A stretch of DNA of 64,000 nt from Kibdelosporangium persicum (GTDB taxonomy: Bacteria; Actinomycetota; Actinomycetes; Mycobacteriales; Pseudonocardiaceae). A model generated the notes under the pieces. It did no database searches. It was given only the letters and a program-made list of their open reading frames with translations, and had not been told where the DNA came from. Every line of letters begins with the position of its first letter. Within the stretch, counting starts at the first letter, position 1. The stretch spans positions 62,001 through 126,000 of the forward strand of contig NZ_JAAATY010000008.1 in assembly GCF_013280595.1 (NCBI RefSeq). Direction: 5' to 3'. Below, one piece after another: positions 1-7,775 of this stretch. A program made the translations under genes and the position numbers.

Positions 1-84
1 GATGTAGCCGAGTCCTTGGCCGGTCCAGACACCGCCGACCAGGATCAGCAGGGCACCCAGCACGATCGGAAGCCATTTGCGCAT
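1..84 (-). CDS. Small integral membrane protein (5' part only)
   Basis: The window edge cuts this gene, leaving the first 28 residues. They begin MRKWLPIVLGALLILVGGVW and continue TGQGLGYI, one hydrophobic helix followed by a Gly-rich turn. Many actinobacteria encode a roughly 60-aa two-helix membrane protein of unknown function with this N-terminus. The GAGGG before the ATG is almost too close to act as a ribosome binding site, so the start could be slightly different. Confidence 0.55.
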   Translation of the reverse strand, partial: MRKWLPIVLGALLILVGGVWTGQGLGYI

Positions 85-370
85 CCCTCATGATGGCACC
101 ATGAACTCCCGCACCATAAGCGGGCGCCGGCCACCCGGACATTTCCGATCCGCCCGGAGAGAGAATTGTCGATCCGCTGCCGTGCCCGGCCGCGCCAAGC
201 GATGCCCGGCGGACCACTGAGGACCGCCCGAAGCCACTGTCCACAATGTATCGAAGAGATGCGGGGGCCGGGTCTGCAACCCGGCGTTCACCGGGAAAAG
301 ACGTCCGCTCGGCGACACGGCCGGAAACCATTTCCGCAAAGCGAACTCCGGCCGAACGGAATGTGAACCC
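85..370. other. Intergenic stretch with nothing recognised
   Basis: There is no ORF with convincing codon bias, no RNA gene and no clear hairpin between the two leftward genes. The short ORFs present overlap each other in several frames, as expected for GC-rich non-coding DNA. Confidence 0.4.
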
Positions 371-763
371 CTAGAGTCCGTACGCGTCACCGGACAGCGA
401 GCCGTCCGGCAGCCGGGGCGGCTTGATCCCCGCCTGCGTGAACAACTCGCCGAGCTCCAGGTTCAGCCTGCCGACCAGCATCCGGTAGTCCGGGACCGGC
501 CGCAACCTGTCGTGCGGCACGATCCTCGTGAAGGTCTGGACCTCCGAACCCCTGGTCGGCCGCAGCCGGTTGACGTCCAGCTGGAGCTCGGCGTGATCCT
601 TGCGGCGCCAGATGGTCAGGCTCCACCACTCGCGCACGTCCCCTGACATCCCGCCGTGTTGCGGGCCCCGCGGTATGCGCCACGACCATGACTCGACCCA
701 GCTGCGCAGCTGTTCGGGACTCACTTGCACGGCGCTCCCACCAGGGCGAGGGTGATCACTCAC
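371..763 (-). CDS. Hypothetical protein, about 130 aa
   Basis: The product is Trp- and Arg-rich and soluble (SWVESWSWRIP near the start, REWWSLTIWRRKDHAEL in the middle). It has no signal peptide, no membrane segment and no motif I recognise. Third-position GC looks like that of neighbouring real genes. The start is uncertain: GTG at 763 gives 130 aa, and a second GTG about 13 codons in (VSPEQLRSW) would give a shorter protein. The upstream 764-892 gap holds nothing I can name. Confidence 0.5.
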   Translation of the reverse strand: MSDHPRPGGSAVQVSPEQLRSWVESWSWRIPRGPQHGGMSGDVREWWSLTIWRRKDHAELQLDVNRLRPTRGSEVQTFTRIVPHDRLRPVPDYRMLVGRLNLELGELFTQAGIKPPRLPDGSLSGDAYGL

Positions 764-892
764 CGGAAGACTACAACGACCGCCGCTGATCTTCCTGGTT
801 CGCCCGCACCCGCTACGAAGTGTGGTCGTTCGTTCGTGAGTCCACGGCTCGCGACGCCATCCTCACCGGCCGGCCCCGTGCCGGATCGATCT

Positions 893-2059
893 CTACGAAA
901 CGCGGGACAGTGAGCCGGCGGTCAGCTCCGCGACGGATCGATGCCCCGACAACGCGACAGTGAGGTCGAAATCGGCGAGAATGCTCCGGACCACGTGCCG
1001 CACACCGGCTTCCCCGGCATGCGCGAGTCCCCAGACGTACGGACGGCCGAGCAGCACGGCCTTCGCCCCCAGTGCGAGGGCCTTGAAGACGTCCGCGCCC
1101 GTCCGGACCCCCGAGTCGAACAGGACTTCGAGCCGGTCGCCGACGGCGTTGACAATCGGAGGCAACGCGTCGAGCGACGCGATCGCGCCGTCGACCTGAC
1201 GGCCGCCGTGGTTGGAGACGACGATCCCGTCCATTCCCGCGTCGGCCGCGCGCCTGGCGTCGTCGACGTGCTGGATCCCTTTGAGCACAATCGGTCCCTC
1301 CCAGTGCTCACGCAGGAACGGCAACGCCTCCCAGTTCCGGTCGGTGCCGGTGAACATCGGGATCCACTTCAGCACCGCGGACGGGATGTCGTCCTCCGGC
1401 GGCTGGGCCAGGCCGTCGCGGAACACCGGGTCGGAGAACGGGATCGCGGTACCGGTTCCACGGATGAACGGCAGATACGCGTTGTCCAGATCGTTGGGCC
1501 GCCACGCCAGTGTCCAAGTGTCCAACGTGACCACGAGCGTGGAGAACCCGGCTTTGGCCGCACGGCTGAGGATGCTCACGCACAGGTCCGGGTCGTTCGG
1601 CCAGTACAGCTGGAACCACCGGGGTCCGGTACCGTTCGCGACGGCGACGTCCTCGATCGTGTTGGACGACGCGGTCGACAGCACCATCGGCACGCCCAGG
1701 GCGTTCGCCGCTCGTGCGGTCGCCAACTCGCCGTCCTCGTGCACGATCGACTGCACACCGACCGGCGCCAGCAACACGGGCGCGGGCATCCGCGTCCCTA
1801 ACACCGTCGTGGAGACGTCGCGTGCGGTGGCGTCACGGAGCATGCGCGGCACGATCCGCCACTTGTCGAACGCGTCGCGGTTGGCACGCATGGTCGCGCC
1901 GGAGCCGGCGCCGCCCTCGACGTACCAGAACGGCCCGGCCGCGAGGATCTCGCGCGCCGACTCGGCCAGCCTGGTCGGGTCGGTGGTGAACGGGGGCACC
2001 TGGTCGGCCATGCCCTGGAGGTACAGCTCGTACTGGTATCCGCCGAGGTGTTGCGTCAT
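893..2059 (-). CDS. FMN-dependent alpha-hydroxy-acid oxidase, lactate 2-monooxygenase-like
   Basis: This 388-aa TIM-barrel flavoenzyme belongs to the lactate oxidase, lactate monooxygenase and glycolate oxidase family, which oxidises 2-hydroxyacids with FMN. Visible marks are the N-terminal YQYELYLQG segment typical of actinobacterial lactate 2-monooxygenases, APVLLAPVGVQ, the active-site block VVSNHGGRQVDG (catalytic His and substrate-binding Arg) and the FMN-phosphate loop DSGVRTGADVFKALALGAKA. Length is normal for the family. The ATG start lies 15 bp after the TPR gene's stop, so the two are probably co-transcribed. Lactate is the likely substrate, but other short 2-hydroxyacids cannot be excluded. 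Confidence 0.85.
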   Translation of the reverse strand: MTQHLGGYQYELYLQGMADQVPPFTTDPTRLAESAREILAAGPFWYVEGGAGSGATMRANRDAFDKWRIVPRMLRDATARDVSTTVLGTRMPAPVLLAPVGVQSIVHEDGELATARAANALGVPMVLSTASSNTIEDVAVANGTGPRWFQLYWPNDPDLCVSILSRAAKAGFSTLVVTLDTWTLAWRPNDLDNAYLPFIRGTGTAIPFSDPVFRDGLAQPPEDDIPSAVLKWIPMFTGTDRNWEALPFLREHWEGPIVLKGIQHVDDARRAADAGMDGIVVSNHGGRQVDGAIASLDALPPIVNAVGDRLEVLFDSGVRTGADVFKALALGAKAVLLGRPYVWGLAHAGEAGVRHVVRSILADFDLTVALSGHRSVAELTAGSLSRVS

Positions 2060-2074
2060 ACCCCGACAACTTAC

Positions 2075-3091
2075 TTACCTGGGATGGCTGCGCCGCCAGA
2101 TGGCCATGACGGAGACGACAACACTGGCCACACTGGCCACGAGAACGATCGACAACGGACTCAGGGTGCGCGCACCGAGCGCGACCAACACGGTCCACAA
2201 CACCAGCAACACCGACGACAACGCCAACAGGCCGGTCGCCACGGCCAGCATCCGGTGCTCCCGCATCGTCTGCTTCACCGGCACGCCGCGGGCGAACTTC
2301 ATCCACGCGGTACCCAGCACGTACGCCACGAACAGCACGAGCACCAGCCCGAACCAGCCCAGCACGCTGAACGTGTCGTCCAGCCCGATGAGCATGAGCA
2401 CCAGGCTGCCGGCCGCCAGCCCGGCGGACGCGCGTCTGAGGGCCAGCCACACGCCGAGCTCCTCGATCCGGCCGAGGTGCGGCCGCTGCACGACGGGCTC
2501 CGCCGTGGCGGGCGTGGTGGTCGTGTCCAGCTGCGGACGGCCGAGCCGGATCAGGTTCGTGCGGGCGTGCTGGTTGGCTGGATCGATTTTGATCGCCTCG
2601 TAGTAGGCGCGTCGCGCGGTTTCCTTGTCGTGCACGCGCAACGCCGCGTCGCCGAGGACTTCGAACGGCCGGGGCTCGTTGTTGGCCAGCTGGATCCCGC
2701 GGCACGCCGCGGCGAACGACTCTTGTGGATGGTCCGTGCCCAGCGCCTCGGCGAGAGCCACGTGGCAACGCCAGTCCTGGGAGTCACGCCGTACGGCTTC
2801 ACGCGCCGACACGACGGCTTCGTCGCGCCTGCCGAGCTCCAGCAACGCGACGCTGGCGAGCCGGTAACCCCAGGACCGTTCGCCGTTGCGGATCGCGTTC
2901 TTCGCGGCGTCGAGCGACGCCTCGGCGTCACCGGCGTCGAGGTACGCGGCGCCCAGATGACACCACGCCTCGGAGTGCGTGGGGTGCTCGTCCAGCACCC
3001 CACGCACGACGTGGATCGCCGCGTCGGAATTGCCCGCGGCGGTGAGGTCGGCCGCGCGACGTAGCGCGACCGCGATCGGCTCGTCGGCCAT
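2075..3091 (-). CDS. Tetratricopeptide-repeat protein with C-terminal membrane helices
   Basis: The protein has 338 aa. About residues 1-170 are tandem TPR-like helical pairs (AAWCHLGAAYLDAGDAEAS-type, YRLASVALLELGRRDEA, VLGDAALRVHDKETARRAY), a scaffold for protein binding. The C-terminal half has four hydrophobic helices (AGLAAGSLVLMLIGL, VLGWFGLVLVLFVAYVLG, MLAVATGLLALSSVLLVLW, LSIVLVASVASVVVSVMAIW). It is therefore a membrane-anchored TPR protein with the repeats probably cytoplasmic. It lies directly upstream of the hydroxyacid oxidase gene. The partner is unknown. Confidence 0.75.
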   Translation of the reverse strand: MADEPIAVALRRAADLTAAGNSDAAIHVVRGVLDEHPTHSEAWCHLGAAYLDAGDAEASLDAAKNAIRNGERSWGYRLASVALLELGRRDEAVVSAREAVRRDSQDWRCHVALAEALGTDHPQESFAAACRGIQLANNEPRPFEVLGDAALRVHDKETARRAYYEAIKIDPANQHARTNLIRLGRPQLDTTTTPATAEPVVQRPHLGRIEELGVWLALRRASAGLAAGSLVLMLIGLDDTFSVLGWFGLVLVLFVAYVLGTAWMKFARGVPVKQTMREHRMLAVATGLLALSSVLLVLWTVLVALGARTLSPLSIVLVASVASVVVSVMAIWRRSHPR

Positions 3092-3143
3092 CCTGACTCC
3101 CTGGCTTGGGGTTTCGGATGGCGACAGTCTTGCACTGTCCGCG

Positions 3144-4511
3144 TCAGGCCGGTTTCGGCGAGTCCACTCCCGGGCGGCTCTGCCGCCACCTTCCCCTGGT
3201 GAAGTCGGGAATCTGTTGCGGCGCGCCGCCTTGGTCGATGGACTTCGAACTCAGCGGGACGGGTGCGCTCCACACCGCGCCGTCGTACACGTCCATGTCC
3301 GGGACCAGGCCGAGCCGCATCGTCTGGATGGTCCGGTACACCATGTAGTAGTCCATCCCGCCGTGCCCGCCCGGTCCGGGTGGGACGTCTGTCCACAACC
3401 AATGGTCGTACGACTTGTACTCCTCGAAATCCGCCCACTGGTGGCCGGTGTTGTGCGGTTCGAGGTAGATCCGGGGTGGATAGTCCTCGAAAACGCCCTT
3501 GGTTCCGGCGATGTGGTTGAGCCTGCTGTACGGGTGCGGTGTGGACACGTCGTGTTCCAGGCGGATGACCCTGCCTTTGGCCGTCTGCAGCAGGCTGATG
3601 GTCATGTCGGACTCGACATACCGCTCCCGCCATGACGAATCGCCCGGCTCCTCGTGTGCCTTGCGGTACTCCGCGAGGCCGAGCGCGGGTGTGCCGTACG
3701 ACGACATGCGCACGATCCGGTCGCCGCGGTTGATGTCCATGTACCCGGCGACCGGCCCGAGGCCGTGCGTCGGGTACAGGTCACCCTTGAGGCGGTTCTT
3801 GGTGTGCCACGCGCGCCGCCACTCCCCCGCGTAGTACGTGTCGGAGAACAGCAACTCCCGCAGGTCGTGGTTGTACGCGCCCGCACCGTGCAGCAACTCA
3901 CCGAACAAACCTGCGTGAACCATCCGCAGAACGCGCATCTCGTTGCGCCCGTAACAGCAGTTCTCCAGTTGCATACAGTGCCGCTGGTAGCGCTCGGACG
4001 CGTCCACCAGCTGCCAGAGCTCGTCGATTGACGTCGCGAACGGTGTTTCCACACCGACGTGCTTGCCTTCACGGACCGAGGCCAACGCCATCGGCACGTG
4101 CCATTCCCACGGCGTGGCGACGTAGACGAGGTCGATGTCGTCGCGCCGGAGCATGTTCTCGTAGTCGTGCTCGCCCTTGGTGTACAGGGCGGGCGCGGGC
4201 TGGCCCGCGTCGGTGACGGCCTTCGCCGCGCGTGCCGCCGCATCCGCGTTGACGTCGCACAACGCGGTGACCTTGACGCCGGGGACGGCCAGGAACGACC
4301 CGATCATCCCGCCGCCCCGGTTGCCCAGGCCGATGATCGCGACGCGGACCGTGTCATGCCGCTCGAACGGCACGCCGATCATGCTGCGCCCCTGCTGACG
4401 GGGCCAGTCCTGCTGATCCTCCTGGGCCTGCGCCTCGGCCTGGGCCCCCGAACCCAGGCCGAGCGCCGCACCGGCCGCGAGCAACGACCGACGGGAGACC
4501 TGATCGCTCAT
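3144..4511 (-). CDS. Tat-exported Gfo/Idh/MocA oxidoreductase, GH109-like
   Basis: This is a 455-aa NAD-dependent oxidoreductase-fold protein. The N-terminus [20 protein letters not shown] is a twin-arginine signal, so it is exported folded. The Rossmann motif [17 protein letters not shown] follows, then the [12 protein letters not shown] and [12 protein letters not shown] blocks. Further on, [14 protein letters not shown] and [19 protein letters not shown] match the GH109 alpha-N-acetylgalactosaminidase group, which hydrolyses glycosides through a transient NAD oxidation. Length is normal for that group. The exact sugar specificity cannot be read from sequence. The gene stands alone. Confidence 0.82.
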   Translation of the reverse strand: MSDQVSRRSLLAAGAALGLGSGAQAEAQAQEDQQDWPRQQGRSMIGVPFERHDTVRVAIIGLGNRGGGMIGSFLAVPGVKVTALCDVNADAAARAAKAVTDAGQPAPALYTKGEHDYENMLRRDDIDLVYVATPWEWHVPMALASVREGKHVGVETPFATSIDELWQLVDASERYQRHCMQLENCCYGRNEMRVLRMVHAGLFGELLHGAGAYNHDLRELLFSDTYYAGEWRRAWHTKNRLKGDLYPTHGLGPVAGYMDINRGDRIVRMSSYGTPALGLAEYRKAHEEPGDSSWRERYVESDMTISLLQTAKGRVIRLEHDVSTPHPYSRLNHIAGTKGVFEDYPPRIYLEPHNTGHQWADFEEYKSYDHWLWTDVPPGPGGHGGMDYYMVYRTIQTMRLGLVPDMDVYDGAVWSAPVPLSSKSIDQGGAPQQIPDFTRGRWRQSRPGVDSPKPA

Positions 4512-4610
4512 GACACCTCCTGCTCAAATCTGCACATTCGAGCTCGATAGCAAGCAGATTCACACAGTCGGCCGGAGGTGTCAGCCTACTTTCGGACTAA
4601 AAGCCCGCAC

Positions 4611-5252
4611 TCAGGCCATCGCGGCCAGCTCCTGGACGGCCTTGTACGCGTTCTCCTTGGAGGTGTCCGCGATGTGCTGGAACTGCTTGAGGTGCTCCAC
4701 GACGTAGGCCAGTGTCATCTCGGTGTGCACGAACGTCAGGTCCTCGTCGAGCCCGAGCCCGTTGAAGTACAGCCGCAGCAGCGGCTCCTGGTGATCCCAG
4801 CTCTCCTTCGGGGTGCCCGGCCCGTACGAACCGCCGCGCGCGGTCACCACGAACACCTTCTTGCCGTTGAGCGGCCCCCGCCCGGTCTCCGGGTCGGCCC
4901 GCAGCTCGGGCACGAGCACGTGGTCGAACCAGGTCTTGATGGTCGACGGGATCGTGAAGTTGTACATCGGCACGCCCAGCAGGATCACGTCCGCCGCGAG
5001 CAGCTCGTCGCGCAACGGTTTGACCTTGTCGTACTCCGCCCGCATCTCCGGCGTGCGCTCGTCGGCGGGCACGTTCGCAGCCGTCATGTACAGGCCGGTC
5101 ACGTGCCCGACCGGATCAACCGCGAAGTCACGGTACGTGTACCCGCCGTCCGGGTTGGCCGTGCGCCACGACTCGGCGAACGCGGCGCTCACCGGCCGCG
5201 AGTGCGAGTGGGCGCCCTGGATGCTCGAGTCGATGTGCAGCAAGTTCGTCAT
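4611..5252 (-). CDS. azoR: FMN-dependent NADH:quinone/azo reductase
   Basis: The 213-aa flavodoxin-like enzyme reduces azo compounds and quinones with NADH. The N-terminal LLHIDSSIQGAHSHSRPVS is the FMN-phosphate loop of AzoR, and PMYNFTIPSTIKTWFDHVL and TARGGSYGPGTP are the conserved flavin- and dimer-contact blocks. I place the start at ATG 5252 (MTNLLHIDSS), because the 12 upstream codons are not conserved in the family. It is divergent from a MarR gene 76 bp away, the common arrangement for MarR control of azoR in response to electrophiles. Confidence 0.87.
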   Translation of the reverse strand: MTNLLHIDSSIQGAHSHSRPVSAAFAESWRTANPDGGYTYRDFAVDPVGHVTGLYMTAANVPADERTPEMRAEYDKVKPLRDELLAADVILLGVPMYNFTIPSTIKTWFDHVLVPELRADPETGRGPLNGKKVFVVTARGGSYGPGTPKESWDHQEPLLRLYFNGLGLDEDLTFVHTEMTLAYVVEHLKQFQHIADTSKENAYKAVQELAAMA

Positions 5253-5260
5253 AACCGAGA

Positions 5261-5297
5261 AGATACGAATCAAGATGTTCTGAGTCAAGAATATCTC
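5261..5297. promoter_or_regulatory. Candidate MarR operator between azoR and marR
   Basis: The divergent gap is AT-rich compared with its surroundings and carries two TCAAGA copies 15 bp apart (5270-5275 and 5285-5290). They are flanked by AGATA and ATATCT, which can pair as a loose inverted repeat. MarR dimers normally bind such sites over divergent promoters. The repeat is short, so this is a suggestion only. Confidence 0.35.
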
Positions 5298-5328
5298 CGG
5301 TCACACCGGTCTCCCGTAAACTGCCAGC

Positions 5329-5823
5329 GTGGACGAGAACGTCATGGCGACCGGTGTGGTCGACCAGCGGTGCCTGCAGCACTTCGACGTGAACTGGCTG
5401 CTCAACCGAGCCGCACACGGGCTGCGCGAGGCCATGGACGCCGAGGCCAACGCCCACGGCACGACCATCCGCGGCCACATCGTGCTGACCGCGCTCGTCC
5501 AGAACTCACACCCTGACGCCCGCCCATACAGCCAGCTCGCGCTGGGGCACGCGTTGGGCGTGGACAAGACGACGATGACCGCGCTGCTCGACAAGCTGGA
5601 GCGGCAAGGACTCGTGGTCCGCACGCCCGACCCCAACGACCGCCGCGCCCGCATCCCGGTGCCGACCGAGGCCGGCCGGGAGTTGCAGGCGAAGCTCTAC
5701 CAGCGTCTCCAGCTGGTCGAAGACCAGGTGCTCGGCGACCTCACGACCGAGGAACGCGACGTCTTACGGGGACTACTGCGCCGGATCATCCCCGTCCAGC
5801 CGGTCGAGGGCTCGTGCATGTGA
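5329..5823 (+). CDS. MarR-family transcriptional regulator
   Basis: The protein has 164 aa with a winged helix-turn-helix at about residues 60-115. The recognition region is LGVDKTTMTALLDKLERQGL and the wing is RTPDPNDRRARIPVPT, typical of MarR. It starts at a GTG; an in-frame ATG lies five codons later. Its stop overlaps the start of the next gene, so the MFS pump is translationally coupled, and azoR is divergent. The likely role is repression of both until a toxic electrophile or drug binds. Confidence 0.87.
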   Translation: MDENVMATGVVDQRCLQHFDVNWLLNRAAHGLREAMDAEANAHGTTIRGHIVLTALVQNSHPDARPYSQLALGHALGVDKTTMTALLDKLERQGLVVRTPDPNDRRARIPVPTEAGRELQAKLYQRLQLVEDQVLGDLTTEERDVLRGLLRRIIPVQPVEGSCM

Positions 5824-7109
5824 GCGTGCCAGGCAGGCTGCGGTTCACGCTCATCCTGGGGGCTTTGTCCGCTTTCGCGCCGTTGTCGATTGACATGTAT
5901 CTGCCGGGTTTTCCGGCGATGACCGATCAGCTGCACGCTTCGGCGTCCGAGATCCAGCTGACCCTGACGGCGTTCGTGATCAGTCTCGCACTCGGCCAGG
6001 CCGTCGCCGGGCCACTGTCCGATGCTTACGGACGGCGACGACCGCTCGTCTTCGGCTTGGTGTTGTACGCCATCGCGTCCGTCGCGTGCGCCTTCGCTCC
6101 GTCGGCGTACGCGCTTGTCGCGTTCCGGTTCGTCCAAGGGCTCGGGGCCGCGACCGGGATCGTGATCGCCCGCGCCGCGGTCCGTGACCTGTTCTCCGGG
6201 GTCGCGCTCGCCCGGTTCTTCTCGACGATGATGCTGGTCACCGGGCTGGCACCGATCCTGGCGCCGGTGATCGGCGGACAGCTGCTGCAGGTCACGTCGT
6301 GGCGCGGGGTCTTCGTCGTCCTGGCGGCGTTCGGCGTGGTCCTGCTGCTGTCGACTGTTTTCGCCTTGCCGGAGACGTTGCCGTCGTCGCGACGCAGGCC
6401 CGCACGGGTCGGCGCGGTGCTCCGCTCCTACGGCGGACTGCTGCGGGATCGGGTTTTCCTCGGTTACGCCTTGACTTCCGCTTTGCTGTTCGCGGCGATC
6501 TTCGCGTACATCTCCGGTTCGCCGTTCGTCCTGCAGGACGTCTACGGCCTCTCGCCCCAGCAGTACAGCTGGGTGTTCGGGGTCAACTCGGTCGGGATCG
6601 TGCTCGCCGGCCAGATCGGCGGCTGGCTGGTCGGCCGTGTTCCGCCGCGCCGGCTTGTCGTGGCCGGTCTGGGTGCCGGGTTGGCCGGCGGCGCCGGACT
6701 GATCGTCGCGGTCGCCGCCGGGGCGGGACTGTTCGTGGTCTTGGCGCCGATGTTCCTGATCGTGTCGAGTGTCGGCATCGTGATGCCGAACGCCTCCGCG
6801 CTCGCCTTGGCCGATCAGGCGGACAACGCGGGCGCGGCGTCCGCGCTGATCGGCATCTCGCAGTTCATCATCGGCGGCGGCCTCGCGCCCTTGGCCGGGC
6901 ACGGCGCGCTGGCCATGGCCGTGCTGATGGGCTCGGTCGCCGTCGGGTCGGCGCTGGCGTACGTCACGCTAACCCGTCACAAGCCGAACCGCGAGGACAG
7001 TGATCACGGCGCTGGAGACGATGGCCGTGATCATGCGGCCTCGTTGCCCGGTGAGCACGCGACCGACGACGCTGCCACCACCGGCGAGCAGGAGTTGCCA
7101 ACTCGCTGA
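5814..7109 (+). CDS. Bcr/CflA-type MFS drug efflux transporter
   Basis: The roughly 430-aa protein has about 12 hydrophobic helices. The N-terminus LSAFAPLSIDMYLPGFPAM is the Bcr/CflA hallmark, followed by GPLSDAYGRRRPL (MFS motif A) and RFVQGLGAATGIVIARAAVRD. It expels drugs in exchange for protons. The GTG start (5814, or 5820) overlaps the marR stop, giving a marR-efflux operon. The last roughly 45 residues are hydrophilic and run 141 bp into the convergent lysE-like gene, an unusually long 3' overlap. Confidence 0.85.
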   Translation: MHVSVPGRLRFTLILGALSAFAPLSIDMYLPGFPAMTDQLHASASEIQLTLTAFVISLALGQAVAGPLSDAYGRRRPLVFGLVLYAIASVACAFAPSAYALVAFRFVQGLGAATGIVIARAAVRDLFSGVALARFFSTMMLVTGLAPILAPVIGGQLLQVTSWRGVFVVLAAFGVVLLLSTVFALPETLPSSRRRPARVGAVLRSYGGLLRDRVFLGYALTSALLFAAIFAYISGSPFVLQDVYGLSPQQYSWVFGVNSVGIVLAGQIGGWLVGRVPPRRLVVAGLGAGLAGGAGLIVAVAAGAGLFVVLAPMFLIVSSVGIVMPNASALALADQADNAGAASALIGISQFIIGGGLAPLAGHGALAMAVLMGSVAVGSALAYVTLTRHKPNREDSDHGAGDDGRDHAASLPGEHATDDAATTGEQELPTR

Positions 7110-7568
7110 CGCCAGCAGCGCGCCGAGCACGAACACCATGCCGTGCACCAGATCGGGCACGACATCGGCCCGCATGCCGAGCACGAGCGCTCCGAAGTAG
7201 ATGATCGTCGCGGGGTTCAGGATGGTCAGTCCCAGCAGTCCGAAGTAGGCACTCCGGGCCGTGACTTCCTTTTCACGACCCCGTTTGCGTGCGTCGACGA
7301 CCGTCTTGACCGCCAACGCGATCAGCACGACCGCAGCGGCCCAACGCATCGGGCCCGCGATGGGTCCGATCAGGTTGGCGATCGCTGCGCCACCAAGGAC
7401 GGCGACCAGGGCGTACACCCCGTCCGCCGTGGCGACACCGAGGGCCGCGGCGGCGCCGACCCGCAACGAGGTTCTCGCGGTCAGACTGATCAGCAAGGCA
7501 CCGATCGCCCCGACGGGGATCGCGACGCCGTAACCAGCCACTACCCCCGCGAGGAACGCGCCGCTCAT
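6969..7568 (-). CDS. LysE/RhtB-family amino-acid exporter
   Basis: This 199-aa inner-membrane protein has about six helices. The opening AFLAGVVAGYGVAIPVGAIG is the LysE-family N-terminus, and LTILNPATIIYFGALVLG is the conserved NP-containing helix. The start is ATG 7568 (MSGAFLAG), because the upstream codons are charged and not family-like. Exporters of this group remove amino acids or related small molecules; the substrate is not predictable. Its 3' end overlaps the convergent MFS gene. Confidence 0.82.
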   Translation of the reverse strand: MSGAFLAGVVAGYGVAIPVGAIGALLISLTARTSLRVGAAAALGVATADGVYALVAVLGGAAIANLIGPIAGPMRWAAAVVLIALAVKTVVDARKRGREKEVTARSAYFGLLGLTILNPATIIYFGALVLGMRADVVPDLVHGMVFVLGALLASASWQLLLAGGGSVVGRVLTGQRGRMITAIVSSAVITVLAVRLVTG

Positions 7569-7705
7569 GACGCGGCCGCGTCGCACCTCCGGGTCACGCG
7601 CTGCTGTCGGCGTGCTCCCGTCGCCGCGGCGACAGGACACTTCCGAGTCAGCTTCTTCTCCATGGCACGAACATACCCCCGCCCGCAACCCCTTTACCCA
7701 TAAAA

Positions 7706-7757
7706 CCCCTCGTGAGTGTTTATCAGGGTTAGAACACGGATAAACACTCACGAGGGG
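7706..7757. repeat. Long hairpin, copy 1 of a repeat found twice in the window
   Basis: A 19-bp perfect stem (7706-7724 with 7739-7757) closes a 14-base loop. The left arm reads CCCCTCGTGAGTGTTTATC. The left arm plus the start of the loop (AGGGTTAGAACAC) recurs at 57471-57528. It lies just past the stop of the permease-GNAT gene and can act as its terminator, but being repeated almost word for word 50 kb away it is better seen as a dispersed REP-like palindrome. Confidence 0.75.
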
Positions 7758-7775
7758 GTACTGGGGGTTTACCGG

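Noticed and set aside
941-2603. Long rightward ORFs opposite the hydroxyacid oxidase and TPR genes
   Set aside because: They are antisense shadows in GC-rich DNA; only the leftward frames carry family motifs.
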